Shown in pieces: positions 23,783 through 35,100 of a stretch of DNA of 64,000 nt (positions are counted from its first letter, which is position 1; every line of letters starts with the position of its first letter). Source of the DNA: Gibbula magus (taxonomy: Eukaryota > Mollusca > Gastropoda > Trochida > Trochidae); the NCBI GenBank assembly GCA_936450465.1, contig OW388294.1, forward strand, positions 69,148,075 through 69,212,074, given 5' to 3'. Both the position numbers and the translations under genes were made by a program. The notes below the pieces were generated by a model. The model worked only from the letters and a program-made list of their open reading frames with translations. It was not told the DNA's origin and did no database searches.

Positions 23783-23881
23783 GAATAAATATAAGACAAC
23801 TATATGGAGAACATATTCTTCTTTATTGTATACAGACAATATAGAAGAAGTTGTTATCATATAGTTGTCTCATATTTGTTC
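23783..23881. repeat. foldback, arms about 48 bp
   Basis: The left arm GAATAAATATAAGACAACTA, then TATGG is the reverse complement of the right arm (CATATAGTTGTCTCATATTT, then GTTC), with only a few mismatches toward the loop near TGTATACAGACAATA. Confidence 0.85.
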
Positions 23882-25239
23882 ATGCCTCCCAGGAATACCA
23901 TCTGTAGGATACTTTTATAGTTCAAGATATGATAATTCACATTATATGACCCATGGACTCTTGTTATAACAAAATAAATCTAACATTTATTTATTCTCTG
24001 AAATGTTTTTGTAAAATTTCAAAATTTGATTTTTTTTTTTTAAATCCAAAAAATCAAGAGAAGCGTCTTAGATGTATTCAGTTTCATAAGTCATGTTATA
24101 GGCTTGCCTATAGGCGCTGAAAAAGTCATGATCAAGTGTCTGGATGACGGAATTTAACAAAATTTGAGAATCATTTTACGTAAGCACTTTGTGTGCTAAG
24201 CTTGAGACACCGACTACCGTTCTAACATCGAATTTAAACGTACTTAGGTGAGTGAAGTGGCGAATACAATGGTGCTGAAACCATCATCCCTTCAAAAGAA
24301 CGTTTGGTTCAATCCTCTGGTTCTCACAACCCCATCCAGTCCGAGTTTTTCTTGAAATGAATCGACCCGGAATCACACAGGAAACTAGGATGTTAGACAC
24401 ACGACGTTTCCTCTGCTGCAATATGCCGTTAAGTGAGGGCACTACTCCAGTTCTCACAGACACACGATTGCCGTATGCTCGAATCAAGTGAGTTCACTTA
24501 CCCTATTGTTGACATATCGATAGGTTGAGGTCAGGGCGCCTTGGACATAAACGCATAAATCCTACCTCAACGCTTAAATGATTATCTATTGTTTGAAACC
24601 GGAACGAATCGATTACCTGTGTGATTTATCCCCAGGTAGTGTGTAGTTTAATGGGGGAGCTGAAAGGGACTTGACGTGAGCGTTACACAGCGTGTAGGTA
24701 GGATCTGGGGTTAGCTGACTTATTGAACCGCTCCGTGCTCTCTGTAAACGAGTTCAAGCTTTTCCGAGTTTTATTTGTTTTAAAAAGGTTGTCCTCTCCT
24801 CTCGCTTCGCACCGACAGACGAATCAGTACGATAACATAACCCTTCAGTGGCCATAATGATGTTAAATATATTCTTGATTTATTGAATAGATTTTACTTT
24901 GATATCTCAAACCGATAATTGGCTACATCTTTGGAAGTGGTAGTGGAGATCAATTTTCACGATAAACAAACGCGTAATGTAACGAGAACTAAACGATCCT
25001 TGTGCATGCAATGGTTGTTAGCAGACGTCATACCTGTCGCTGTGAGGAGTTTGTAGCATGGACGATGTTACCCGTCATTAGGCACTAATCATTACATTGC
25101 GTGCAACATTACCGTCACCATGTTCTTTATGAGGTCATACTGACACATCTCATATCGCACTTTGGAAGAACTACTTGACCGACAATGTATTATTCTATTT
25201 TTAGCCGGGTTGGAAACATATTAACAAATGCAGTCTATC
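23882..25239. other. intergenic, no gene seen
   Basis: A minus-strand open frame at 24284-24487 is basic and without motif. A T-rich run lies at about 24030. I see nothing to annotate. Confidence 0.45.
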
Positions 25240-25800
25240 ACCGTATTCGAAGTATAACATGATATTGTAGAGTAAAGCGTGATATTACACAGTGTAGCAT
25301 GTTGTTGCGCAATATAATATTGAACACTTTAGCGCATTATTTTTCACTATATCATGAAATTGCACAATTTAGTATGGTATTGCACGTTATAATTTTGATA
25401 CAACTTCCCAATGCAAGGCATAACTCTTGCCAGTCTCCATTACTGGCTGATTTAGGCCTTGCAGTATTTCCTTAAGAAATCTGTGCTGAGAAATCCAGGC
25501 CCACTATGCATTTCAGGTGCAGTGATTCACTATCTAGGCACAACAAAGCGAGGGAAATACCGCAAGGCTTGAATCAGCCAGTAATGCAGACTGGCAAGAG
25601 TTATGCTTTGCGTTTGGAAGTTGATTTTTATATTGCACAGTGTACATGATATTGCATAGTAAACATGATATTGCACAGTATACTCGATATTGCACAATAC
25701 AAATAATATTGCACAGTATAAATTATATAGCACAGTAAACAGGATATTGCACGTTGTAGCATGATATTGCACAGCACATAATACTATTGCACATTAAATT
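25240..25800. repeat. degenerate minisatellite, split by a MITE
   Basis: Degenerate 18-20 bp units of the type ATGATATTGCACAGTATA run from about 25240 to 25391 and again from 25633 to about 25800. A 223-bp foldback MITE and its target duplication lie between the two halves. Confidence 0.85.
25401..25623. mobile_element. intact 223-bp foldback MITE with 9-bp target duplication
   Basis: Almost the entire element is one inverted repeat. The left end is CAACTTCCCAATGCAAGGCA, then TAACTCTTGCCAGTCTCCAT; the right end is its near reverse complement, finishing GGAAGTTG. Flanking 9-mers are ATTTTGATA (25392-25400) and ATTTTTATA (25624-25632). Long terminal inverted repeats plus a 9-bp duplication are typical of Mutator-like elements; no transposase is encoded. 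The copy at 56473-56695 is exactly the same length. Confidence 0.85.
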
Positions 25801-26089
25801 ATAATTATATTGTACAGTAACGCATACTGTTTCACATGGTAGAGATTTTACAATCATACCATGATACTGTGTTGTATTATCTATTTATTACTCGCCCGTG
25901 TAATATTCTGCAGTTTGATATTTATACGGCAATATTAAACTAGTGTAATACAGGTATGACGTCACAATGGTATCGGACTTGCGGGAATAATAGTTTCAGA
26001 GCCATGTCGACTGTTTCGCTGGATTATAGGTGGACGAGTAATAAACAGAAAACTAAACTCGCTTTCGCTCGTTTTATACAAACTCCCTC
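25801..26089. other. spacer between arrays
   Basis: Unique sequence with a CRE octamer at 25957-25964 (ATGACGTCACAATGG). The open frame running from here into the next array is a by-product. Confidence 0.5.
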
Positions 26090-28505
26090 TTATCCGAGAC
26101 TCCCTGTAAACCGACATTGTCCTTGGCATGTCTTTAATTATAGGAGAAAGGCCCTCGGAACCAACATCCTCTTATCTGATATCCTTACAAACAAACCTTT
26201 TTTCCAACCAACATTGTCCCGAATGTCTATAAGCATACACCCCTCTATCCGACATTCTCTGTAAACCAACATATCTACATTGTCCTCGCTATGTCTTAAA
26301 TTTTATGAGAAACTCCCTATAAACCATACACCCCTCTAACCGACATTCTCTGTAAATCAACATATTCACATTGTCCTCGCTATGTCTTTAATCATATGAG
26401 AAACTCCCTATATACCATACACCCCTCTAACCGACATTATCTGTAAACCATATAATTCACATTGTCCTCGCGATGTCTTTAATTATATGATAAACTCCCT
26501 ATAACCTTACACCCCTCTAACCGACATTCTCTGTAAACCAACATACATTGTCCTCGCGATGTCTTTAATTAAATGAGAAACTCCCTATAACCTTACACCC
26601 CTCTAACCGACATTCTCTGTAAACCAACATATTCACATTGTCCTCGCTATGTCTTTAATTATATGAGAAACTCCCTATAACCTTACACCCCTCTAACCGA
26701 CATTCTCTGTAAACCAACATATTCACATTGTCCTCGCGATGTCTTTAATTAAATGAGAAACTCCCTATAACCTTACACCCCTCTAACCGACATTCTCTGT
26801 AAACCAACATATTCACATTGTCCTCGCTATGTCTTTAATTATATGAGAAACTCCCTATAACCATACACCCCTCAAACCGACATTCTCTGTAAACCAACAT
26901 ATTCACATTGTCCTCGCGAAGACTTTAATTATATGAGAAACTCCCTATAAATCATACAACCCTCTAACCGACATTCTCTGTAAACCAACATATTCACAGT
27001 GTCCTCACTATGTCTTTATTTACATGAGAAACTCCTGATAACCATACACCCCTCAAACCGCCATTCTCTGTAAACCAACATATTCACATTGTCCTCGCTA
27101 TGTCTCTAAATATATGAGAAACTCCTTATAACAATACATCCCTCAAACCGACATTCTCTGTAAACCAACATATTCACCTTGTCCTCGCTATGTCTTTAAT
27201 TATATGAGAAACTCCCTATAAATCATACAACCCTCTAACCGACATTCTCTGTAAACCAACATATTCACAGTGTCCTCACTATGTCTTTATTTACATGAGA
27301 AACTCCTGATAACCATACACCCCTCAAACCGCCATTCTCTGTAAACCAACATATTCACATTGTCCTCGCTATGTCTCTAAATATATGAGAAACTCCTTAT
27401 AACAATACATCCCTCAAACCGACATTCTCTGTAAACCAACATATTCACCTTGTCCTCGCTATGTCTTTAATTATACGAGAAACTCCCTATAAATCATACA
27501 CCCCTCTAACCGACATTCTCTGTAAACCAACATATTCACAATGTCCTCACTTTGTCTTTAATTACACGAGAAATTCCTTATAACCATTCACCCCTGTAAC
27601 CGACATTCTCTGTAAACCAACATATTCACAGTGTCCTCACTATGTCTTTATTTACATGAGAAACTCCTGATAACCATACACCCCTCAAACCGCCATTCTC
27701 TGTAAACCAACATATTCACATTGTCCTCGCTATGTCTCTAAATATATGAGAAACTCCTTATAACAATACATCCCTCAAACCGACATTCTCTGTAAACCAA
27801 CATATTCACCTTGTCCTCGCTATGTCTTTAATTATATGAGAAACTCCCTATAAATCATACACCCCTCAAACCGCCATTCTCTGTAAACCAACATATTCAC
27901 ATTGTCCTCGCTATGTCTCTAAATATATGAGAAACTCCTTATAACAATACATCCCTCAAACCGACATTCTCTGTAAACCAACATATTCACCTTGTCCTCG
28001 CTATGTCTTTAATTATATGAGAAACTCCCTATAAATCATACACCCCTCAAACCGCCATTCTCTGTAAACCAACATATTCACATTGTCCTCGCTATGTCTC
28101 TAAATATATGAGAAACTCCTTATAACAATACATCCCTCAAACCGACATTCTCTGTAAACCAACATATTCACCTTGTCCTCGCTATGTCTTTAATTATACG
28201 AGAAACTCCCTATAAATCATACACCCCTCTAACCGACATTCTCTGTAAACCAACATATTCACAATGTCCTCACTATGTCTTTAATTACACGAGAAATTCC
28301 TTATAACCATTCACCCCTGTAACCGACATTCTCTGTAAACCAACATATTCACATTGTCCTTACGATGTCTTTAATTACATGAGAAACTCCCTATAAACCA
28401 TACACCCCTCTAACCGACATTCTCTGTAAACCAACATATTTACATTGTCCTCGCGATGTCTTTAATTATATGAGAAACTCTCTATAAACCATACACCCCT
28501 CGGAA
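26090..28505. repeat. 90-bp minisatellite, about 27 units
   Basis: Units of about 90 bp carry the landmarks ATTCTCTGTAAACCAACATA, TTGTCCTCGCTATGTCTTTA, ATGAGAAACTCC and ACACCCCTCTAACCGAC. Early units are degenerate. From about 26960 onward subtypes recur in order: CACAGTGTCCTCACTATG begins at 26995, 27266 and 27627 (spacings 271 and 361, three and four units), and a two-unit block (CTCTAAATATATGAG, then CACCTTGTCC) repeats to about 28190. This is higher-order structure from recent segmental amplification inside the array. Confidence 0.96.
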
Positions 28506-29730
28506 CCCTCCTGGTTCCATATCAGTTAAGAGAGAAATCACAATGCCCCTTACAACTAAAGTAACTCGCAGACTTAACTTTCCCTTCTCTTCCTGTCTTC
28601 CAATGTCAGTATGCCCCGACGGAAACTCTTCCAAGTCCAAACTCAATCAGCAGTGAGTGGTCCTGAGGATACACAGATGAACCCCGTCTGAATTTCAAGT
28701 GATCTATGAGACGAGGAACTATTCAATTAAGTGAAAGAAACGCCGAGGAAACGAAGAGCCTGAGAGCAATCATGTAAAGCAGTTGTGATCATTGATTCCA
28801 GGCATGGCTCCAGTACCACTCGGTTTCTATCGATCAACCCAACAGAAGACGTGTACGTATTGTGGGAGTCGGCCTGCAATTCCTTATTGATTTAGATTCC
28901 ACATGCACTTTTTTAAATTGGCGTACAGATGGAATTTGTGTCCCAATCTTTTTAAATTGGCGTCCCGATCGAAACGTCAACACAATTACTGCGGTAGGAT
29001 TCTACACCATTTGCAACCGTCTGTTACACAAAACAATTATCTGATGGGCTGTGGGTATTGGTTTTTCTTAAACCTTGCGCTCACCTTTAACCGTTGGATT
29101 TAAGATCGTGAACAGCATGAACGTAATTAGTTCCTAACAAATATAAATGGGGCTAATGTTTTTTTTATATATAGATAATGGCTTGAATTCGTGATTGTAT
29201 ATTACATAATACAATAGGGATCACGAGATGCCAAAATTAATTAATTAATCTAGTCTATTAAACAATTCACAAAGTCGTGTTGAATGAAATGTTAAGAAGT
29301 ACAGAAACACTCCGTTCTCGATGTTAACTGTCATATCAATTCTTCATGGCATGGAATATTTGATGAAATTAATGTTTTATACATTGAAGGCGGTACGAAA
29401 GCCCTTGTTGCCGCTATCACAGTAGTCCTGCCCAAAGCCTGTTTAAAATATAAGAGCCTTAAATACAGTCTATATCTGTATTCAGCAAGTCTTGATAAAC
29501 TGAATATATGAAACTGAAAGTATTAGAAATGTGTAATCAAAATGATGAAGGAACAATAATTATAAAAATTCCACAGACGAAATTTTAGTCACTATCACAG
29601 GAACAGTTTAGTTTTATTTGATTTAAGGCCCGTTCAAACATTGCGATTTTAGTTACAACTTGTAGTATCAACTTGTATCCGTAGTATCCACACAATGAAT
29701 AGGCCTCAAATGTGTGCATTAGATACGATA
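28506..29730. other. intergenic, no gene seen
   Basis: A phrase of about 38 bp containing TTTTTAAATTGGCG is duplicated at 28910-28965. Otherwise AT-rich and featureless. ORFs at 28862-29103 overlap this small duplication and look like chance. Confidence 0.5.
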
Positions 29731-29855
29731 CGACACTGGACAAAAAGTGATGGAATCCATTTGCCTGATCCTTCCGGGTTCTCCCAAATTGTGACGGATC
29801 CTGAAGAATCCAGAAGGATCCGGCAAGCGGATTTCATCACTTTTTGTCCCGTGCG
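29731..29855. repeat. foldback, arms about 50 bp
   Basis: The left arm GGACAAAAAGTGATGGAATC, then TGATCCTTC pairs with the right arm GAAGGATCCGGCAAGCGGAT, then TTCATCACTTTTTGTCCC. The apex contains GATCC repeats. An open frame through it is a by-product. Confidence 0.8.
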
Positions 29856-30305
29856 ACTTGGATGTTCTTACACTTCAACTAAAGATGGGTACTTCAAATC
29901 GTACCGTGAAAACGGGCCATGACGTGTTTAAGAGTTACTCTCAACATATTTAGAAAGATCATTCAACTCATAGATGCTTACATTTCTAGTTGTCATCTAA
30001 CAATTATCAAACTTTAAATATAATAACTTTTATTTCAATTTTCTGACACCTTTTCAGAAAACAAGTATGATAAGGAAAAGCAATAATCTAGCAGTTGAAC
30101 AACGAAAATTCCATTGAATTACGTTTAATGGTATCTATGCATTAAAAAACCTTGGTATGTTGATGTTCAAGGACGAGCTGATATATAATTATATTGCAAA
30201 ATTAATGTCAGTTTGTTTGGTAATGTCAGCAATTACTCATCGATCAAGATGCCATTTAAAATATGTAGAAAATACCATTCGTATAAAACAGTATGAACCT
30301 GTCAA
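29856..30305. other. intergenic, nothing recognised
   Basis: AT-rich, with no supported feature. Confidence 0.5.
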
Positions 30306-30527
30306 CACACTTGTGAATCTGGATGTAACTCATCCGGATGATCGAGGTCTGATTCCCGCGTCATACCAAAAGACGTTAAAAGATGGGAGTTGTTGCTTCC
30401 TTGCTTGACACTCAGCACTATAAGGACAGAATAACGCTGTTGCTGCACTGTTTTATGCCGGATGTAAAGTGCACAAACCGAATGTCCAATGTACACTGTG
30501 TTGCGGACAGATTTATTATTATTATTT
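30306..30527 (+). mobile_element. tRNA-headed SINE with (ATT)n tail, copy 1
   Basis: Collinear with 55566-55797: shared GATTCCCG, then TCATACCAAAAGACGNTAAA, GAGTTGTTG, CTTGCTTGACA, AGCAcTATAAGGACAGA, CTGCACTGT, ACAAACCGAAT, ACACTGTGTTGCGGACA, and a tail of TTATTATTATT. The B box (GGTCTGATTCC) has one mutation and the A box is degenerate, so this copy is probably dead. Confidence 0.75.
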
Positions 30528-30920
30528 AAATGTCAATTTAATAGAATTAGTTTTGCGAACATATCGGGTCGCTAGCTGTAACGGTCATTCTAAAGCAAGA
30601 AGGGGCAACGGATCAAAATTAATGAATCAATATATATTCCCCATGAAATAGCCCTCTTTAACTGGCAAAAAGACTGAAATTCCAACAATAGGCTTGTTTC
30701 TTATGAGGTAACTTATTAACATGGCAACAACAGTATTGTTTTGACACCTGAGATTTACATGTCAACTTCTAGCTGCAGCACACGTAAAGTAGTTGCTTTT
30801 AGTGAAAAGCACAGCAATCACAAGTCCTCACACGTTCTTAAATTGTTCCCATGACATTTTATTCATACGTGTGTCAATAAATAAGCTATTTATATTGTGT
30901 CCTGAGAGGATCATTCAGTC
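30528..30920. other. intergenic, nothing recognised
   Basis: No supported feature. Confidence 0.5.
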
Positions 30921-30924
30921 AATT

Positions 30925-31205
30925 TAACCTGACATTCCCACATCATCACATTTCTACATCACATCCCCACACCATCACTTTCCCACAGTAGCACATTTGC
31001 ACATCATCACATTTGCTAATTATCACATTTTCACATAATCACATTTCTACAACATCACATTCCTACATCATCACATCCTTGCATCATCACATTCCCACAT
31101 CATCACACTCCTGTATCATAACACTCTCAAATCATCATATTCCCACATCATCACATTCCAATATCATCCCATCACATCATCACACTCCCACATCATCACA
31201 TTCCA
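30925..31205. repeat. degenerate minisatellite, CACATCATCACATTCC type
   Basis: About 16-18 imperfect units of roughly 16 bp built on ATCACATTCCCACATC. The His/Ser/Thr-rich open frame across it is a by-product. Confidence 0.85.
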
Positions 31206-31214
31206 CCTGCGAAA

Positions 31215-31412
31215 CATCTTCCTAAAGCAAGGCATAATACTTCCACGTCTCCATTATTGGTAGATTTAAGTCTTGCCGAATTTGCTCAAGGTTTCCGTGC
31301 TAGGAATTCAGATACCACTATGTATTTATGGTGCAGTGTTCCACTATCTTAGGACAGAAGAGCGAGGGAAATACTGCAAGGCTGAGAAGTTATGGGGACT
31401 TGAGTTGGGAAG
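31215..31412. mobile_element. foldback MITE relic, 9-bp-TSD family
   Basis: The left end CATCTTCCTAAAGCAAGGCA, then TAATACTTCC matches the intact copies. The middle (GCGAGGGAAATACTGCAAGG) also matches. The right arm is strongly decayed. Confidence 0.7.
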
Positions 31413-32113
31413 AAAGGGATGTTGTAATTAATTTCCACGTGAAAAATACGAAGAATAATTTTAGCTTCAGCACACTTACATCTGATCATAAGTGCTCTCC
31501 CGTCTTAGTGTATTACCATATCTATTGATAGATCGCGTGTCTATATTAATATCACTCTACTGACCTCCCGTGATTATCTAATATAATTAGGCAAATAGCG
31601 TCTCATAAGAAAGTTCATCAAGGGAAGATTGTCTGCAGCTATGAGTAATTGTTTTGTGCTTGGTAACTCCCAATCAATGGTTTCTCCAGAGTGTGAGTGA
31701 TATATAGCTCCCTTGGACAAAGACTCTCTCCTAATCCCAGATTCAGTATTTTCCCTTAATTTAAATTGAAACCGAAATATGTTATTTCCTTGAATTAGCA
31801 ATTGAAAATATTTTGAAATTATGAAAGTTATAGTAGGATTCTCATTCTCTCATTTTTGGTCTTATTTGTTAGACGCAAATGGCAGTTTACACTTTTTGAA
31901 GGTGTGTTTTATATATTCTACTGGCAACTATAAAGACCTCGATAAAAAGAACCTCTTGTCAGATATTAACCACGGCGACGTCCAGTCTAGAACCTGTGGT
32001 AATCTGTACATTGTAATTCTCTGTGATCAGTTTTCAAGAATGGTCGAAAAAGACTAAATCAATCTATATTGAGTATTCTTTGATCATGAAAGAAGACGAT
32101 CTCTTGGTGTTGG
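31413..32113. other. intergenic, no gene seen
   Basis: Short ORFs at 31574-31801 (minus) and 31821-32057 (plus) lack motifs. Confidence 0.45.
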
Positions 32114-32190
32114 CATCCTGGTTCCCTGAGTCAGGTACGCTGCGCTACAGTTACTGCAGCGCAGCGTAACAGAGTCAGAGAACCAGGATG
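32114..32190. repeat. foldback, arms about 33 bp
   Basis: CATCCTGGTTCCCTGAGTCA, then TACGCTGCGCT against AGCGCAGCGTAACAGAGTCA, then GAGAACCAGGATG, with loop ACAGTTACTGC. Only a few mismatches. Confidence 0.85.
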
Positions 32191-35100
32191 TTGGTGTTGG
32201 CTGCTCCTTGCGTCCCACATTGCAGTTTTGATGTATCGCCATCACTCTGATCTGGCCCAGTGACCTAGTTATCGGGCACTGGGTCACAACAAGGGAGCTC
32301 TCTCCGTCCCAGTAATCACTTAACTAGGCTTACCTAAATCCATCCTTACTGTTTAACTGTTATAATACAATGATGAGGATATAATCTCGTGCCATGACAG
32401 CGGACACCTGCGTAGAGCTTACGATCTTCCCATTATATATTCTATTATCACCGTGCCTTGGAATAAAAGGGTTTATAGATATCTATTTTGGAGACAAACG
32501 AAAACCTTTTCGTTTCAATATCAACATCGGCATATTTAGCTTTTTAGAATATTTTAAAACATGTAAGTAGTTTACTGAAATGGTCAGTCTATTATATTAA
32601 CGCGTGTTGATCTTCATGTTTAATCAAGGCAAACATATTTCCTTAACAATTTTAGATATGAACATTGAGACATACCAAAAGTGATCTTAGATTTCCTGAA
32701 GCAATTTTAAAAATATATATTACATGCTCCTAAGTTCAACATCACTTCACTTGAGCGCGTGCCACCAATTGGTACAATGCGAATAGCCCTAGCCTAAACC
32801 CCGAAAATGTTTGTTTGTAGTTGCTCATTCGAATTCGAATTTCGGATTTAGAAACAGCTTAACATAACATGAATGTAATGGATAGCAACTAAATAAATTT
32901 ATTACAACTGTCAAGGCAATGCATATATTAAACAACACATGTTTTGTCAAAGTCGAATGACACATACCATCCTCGAAAACTCCAGTTTAGCGCTCCAATA
33001 AAGCTCTAGTTGAAATACCCTGGAGTTATCGAAGATGAGACATAATCTGCATGTTCCTTATGTCCAATATATCATGAAAGAGGTATTTCAAATAAATTAC
33101 AAAGCGAAAATAAACAAACAACTTTTAATCTCATTTCCTTGCATCATTACAAAACTACTCAGCAATGTTTACTTTTTGTTTGTCAAGTCCATAGAACAAT
33201 CGGTCTTGAAGTTCGAACATCAAAGCAACATACACTCTGATGAAACTGCTAGTAGTTGTGTATTCATAGGGATGCATATATACATAGGCGAACAGTGAAG
33301 CTCATTGACATGAAAGCGTTGTCAGTCGTTTGATGTCTCTGCAGATTATTAATGCTAATTGTGATTCCACAACACAGTAAGAAGTAACAGTTGTCGGTTC
33401 TCCAAGCCATATTCACAAAGGCCGAGGCACTCTGACATAAAGCACTGACTGGAGTGGAGAAACACACTAAGCTTTCTGGCAGAGAACTATAAAAGGGACG
33501 CAAAGAACATGAAAAGGATTGTCTTCTGGTCTAATTCTGGACTGGGTGATGTGCCACCATTATTGACCCGGGATCTAAGTAAGGCAGCCTGTGTCCTCTA
33601 GGTCTTGTAATTTGAAGGAATAGTGTAAGAATCATGTACTTATCGATTCCATGGTGTTCTAAGCGACATGCAGGTCGCATTTGGGGAGAAACATGCCCGG
33701 GACAGACAGGCACTTATCGATTAGAGCTCTGCTATTACGTCTTTTCCATCGATTACGTATTCAGTCCGAAGATGTTGAAAAATCAACCTTTAATCTCAAG
33801 TCTCAAAGGGTTTTCCGGTAAAGAAAATGTCGGAGTTTGATTGATGTTTTCAATTTTATTTGAATCCATGTCATTAGGAAGATAACATTATTTCGAATTT
33901 AAAATTTAATAATTTTGAATGTTCTTCTTAGGGAAATTGTCCTGTAAAGAGTTCATTTAAGGGCGAGTTGAAGTAGGTCACTCGTCACGTGATCACATCT
34001 CGCTGTATCACGTTCTAATGTTGACAGCGTACTGACCTAATTGGCACTTGTTTTCAACTCGTCAATGTCACATTGACATTCACCTTGACCCCTGAACTTC
34101 TGACCTTTGGCGTTTAACGTCTGTGACATTCTGTGTTTTCAAAACATAACCTCATTTGCTCTTAAAACTGGTGTTTTTCACCTTATGCCACGATGTTTTA
34201 AAATAGATTTGTCCATTAACGATATCTCGAAAACACTGTTTGGTACTTACAAACAGTTTAAACGAAAATATATTTCCTTGTCATTCAAAATGATATACTC
34301 TTGTTATTTTGATGTCTTTGATGTGTTTGTAATTAGCAAAAAAAGGATTAACGTGTGCACATTCCAATTAGGAATGTTGATGCAGTCCATGAAAATCTTT
34401 TAAAACACATGATGAACTGATGGATGCGTTTATTGGTTTATTCCTTGGCTGTTATGTGAATCATCATTGGTGTGAACATTTCCATATTTCATGCTTCATA
34501 ACTGAATTACGTTATAGCTTGTTCTAATGCGTGAATTAAATAACGGTTCACACAGAATGAACATGATAAAGGCTTGATACACACAGTTATTAATCATATT
34601 TTATATCTTATTAATATTATAAAAGTAATGATAATGATAATAGTCCATTTGTATATTTGGATATTCATATAGAATGCTCAAAGCGTACATTTCGTGTTAT
34701 TCTCTGAGGGCATAGTACTTTCGATGCTGCTACTAAGCGCGTGAAATATGAATATAGGTAGATAAGGTAAGTAAATGTTATGCAGTGATTAATATATGTG
34801 TGGGTCGTGTCCTATATTTTTGTAAATTGACAAATTATTTTGAATAATACAATTTTAAAAACTTAAAAATAGAATAATTAAATTACATTTATATTAAAGA
34901 AAAACAAATCTGATTTTTTTACGACCAATTTTCTGTATTGCAAGAATGCAAAGTTCCGGTTTACCAACTAAAAGCTATTATCAAAATAAAACGGTAACAG
35001 GCATTATTTCAATCTGAATTTATGTATAGACATGACGAATAACTTTAATCAACTGAATAGTTCGATGTAATAGTTGAAAAGCTAATACAGTAACTGTACA

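Noticed and set aside
26090..28505. Regular repeats as a CRISPR array
   Set aside because: The units are contiguous variants of one 90-bp sequence with no unique spacers, and the context is eukaryotic.
28602..28670. Possible short first exon (MPRRKLFQVQTQSA, then GTGAGT)
   Set aside because: Only 14 codons and an isolated donor, with nothing to splice to.
33958..34065. Possible MITE with AGGGCGAGTTG ends
   Set aside because: The inverted match at the right (CAACTCG) is only 7 bp, and no TTAA or TA duplication is present.
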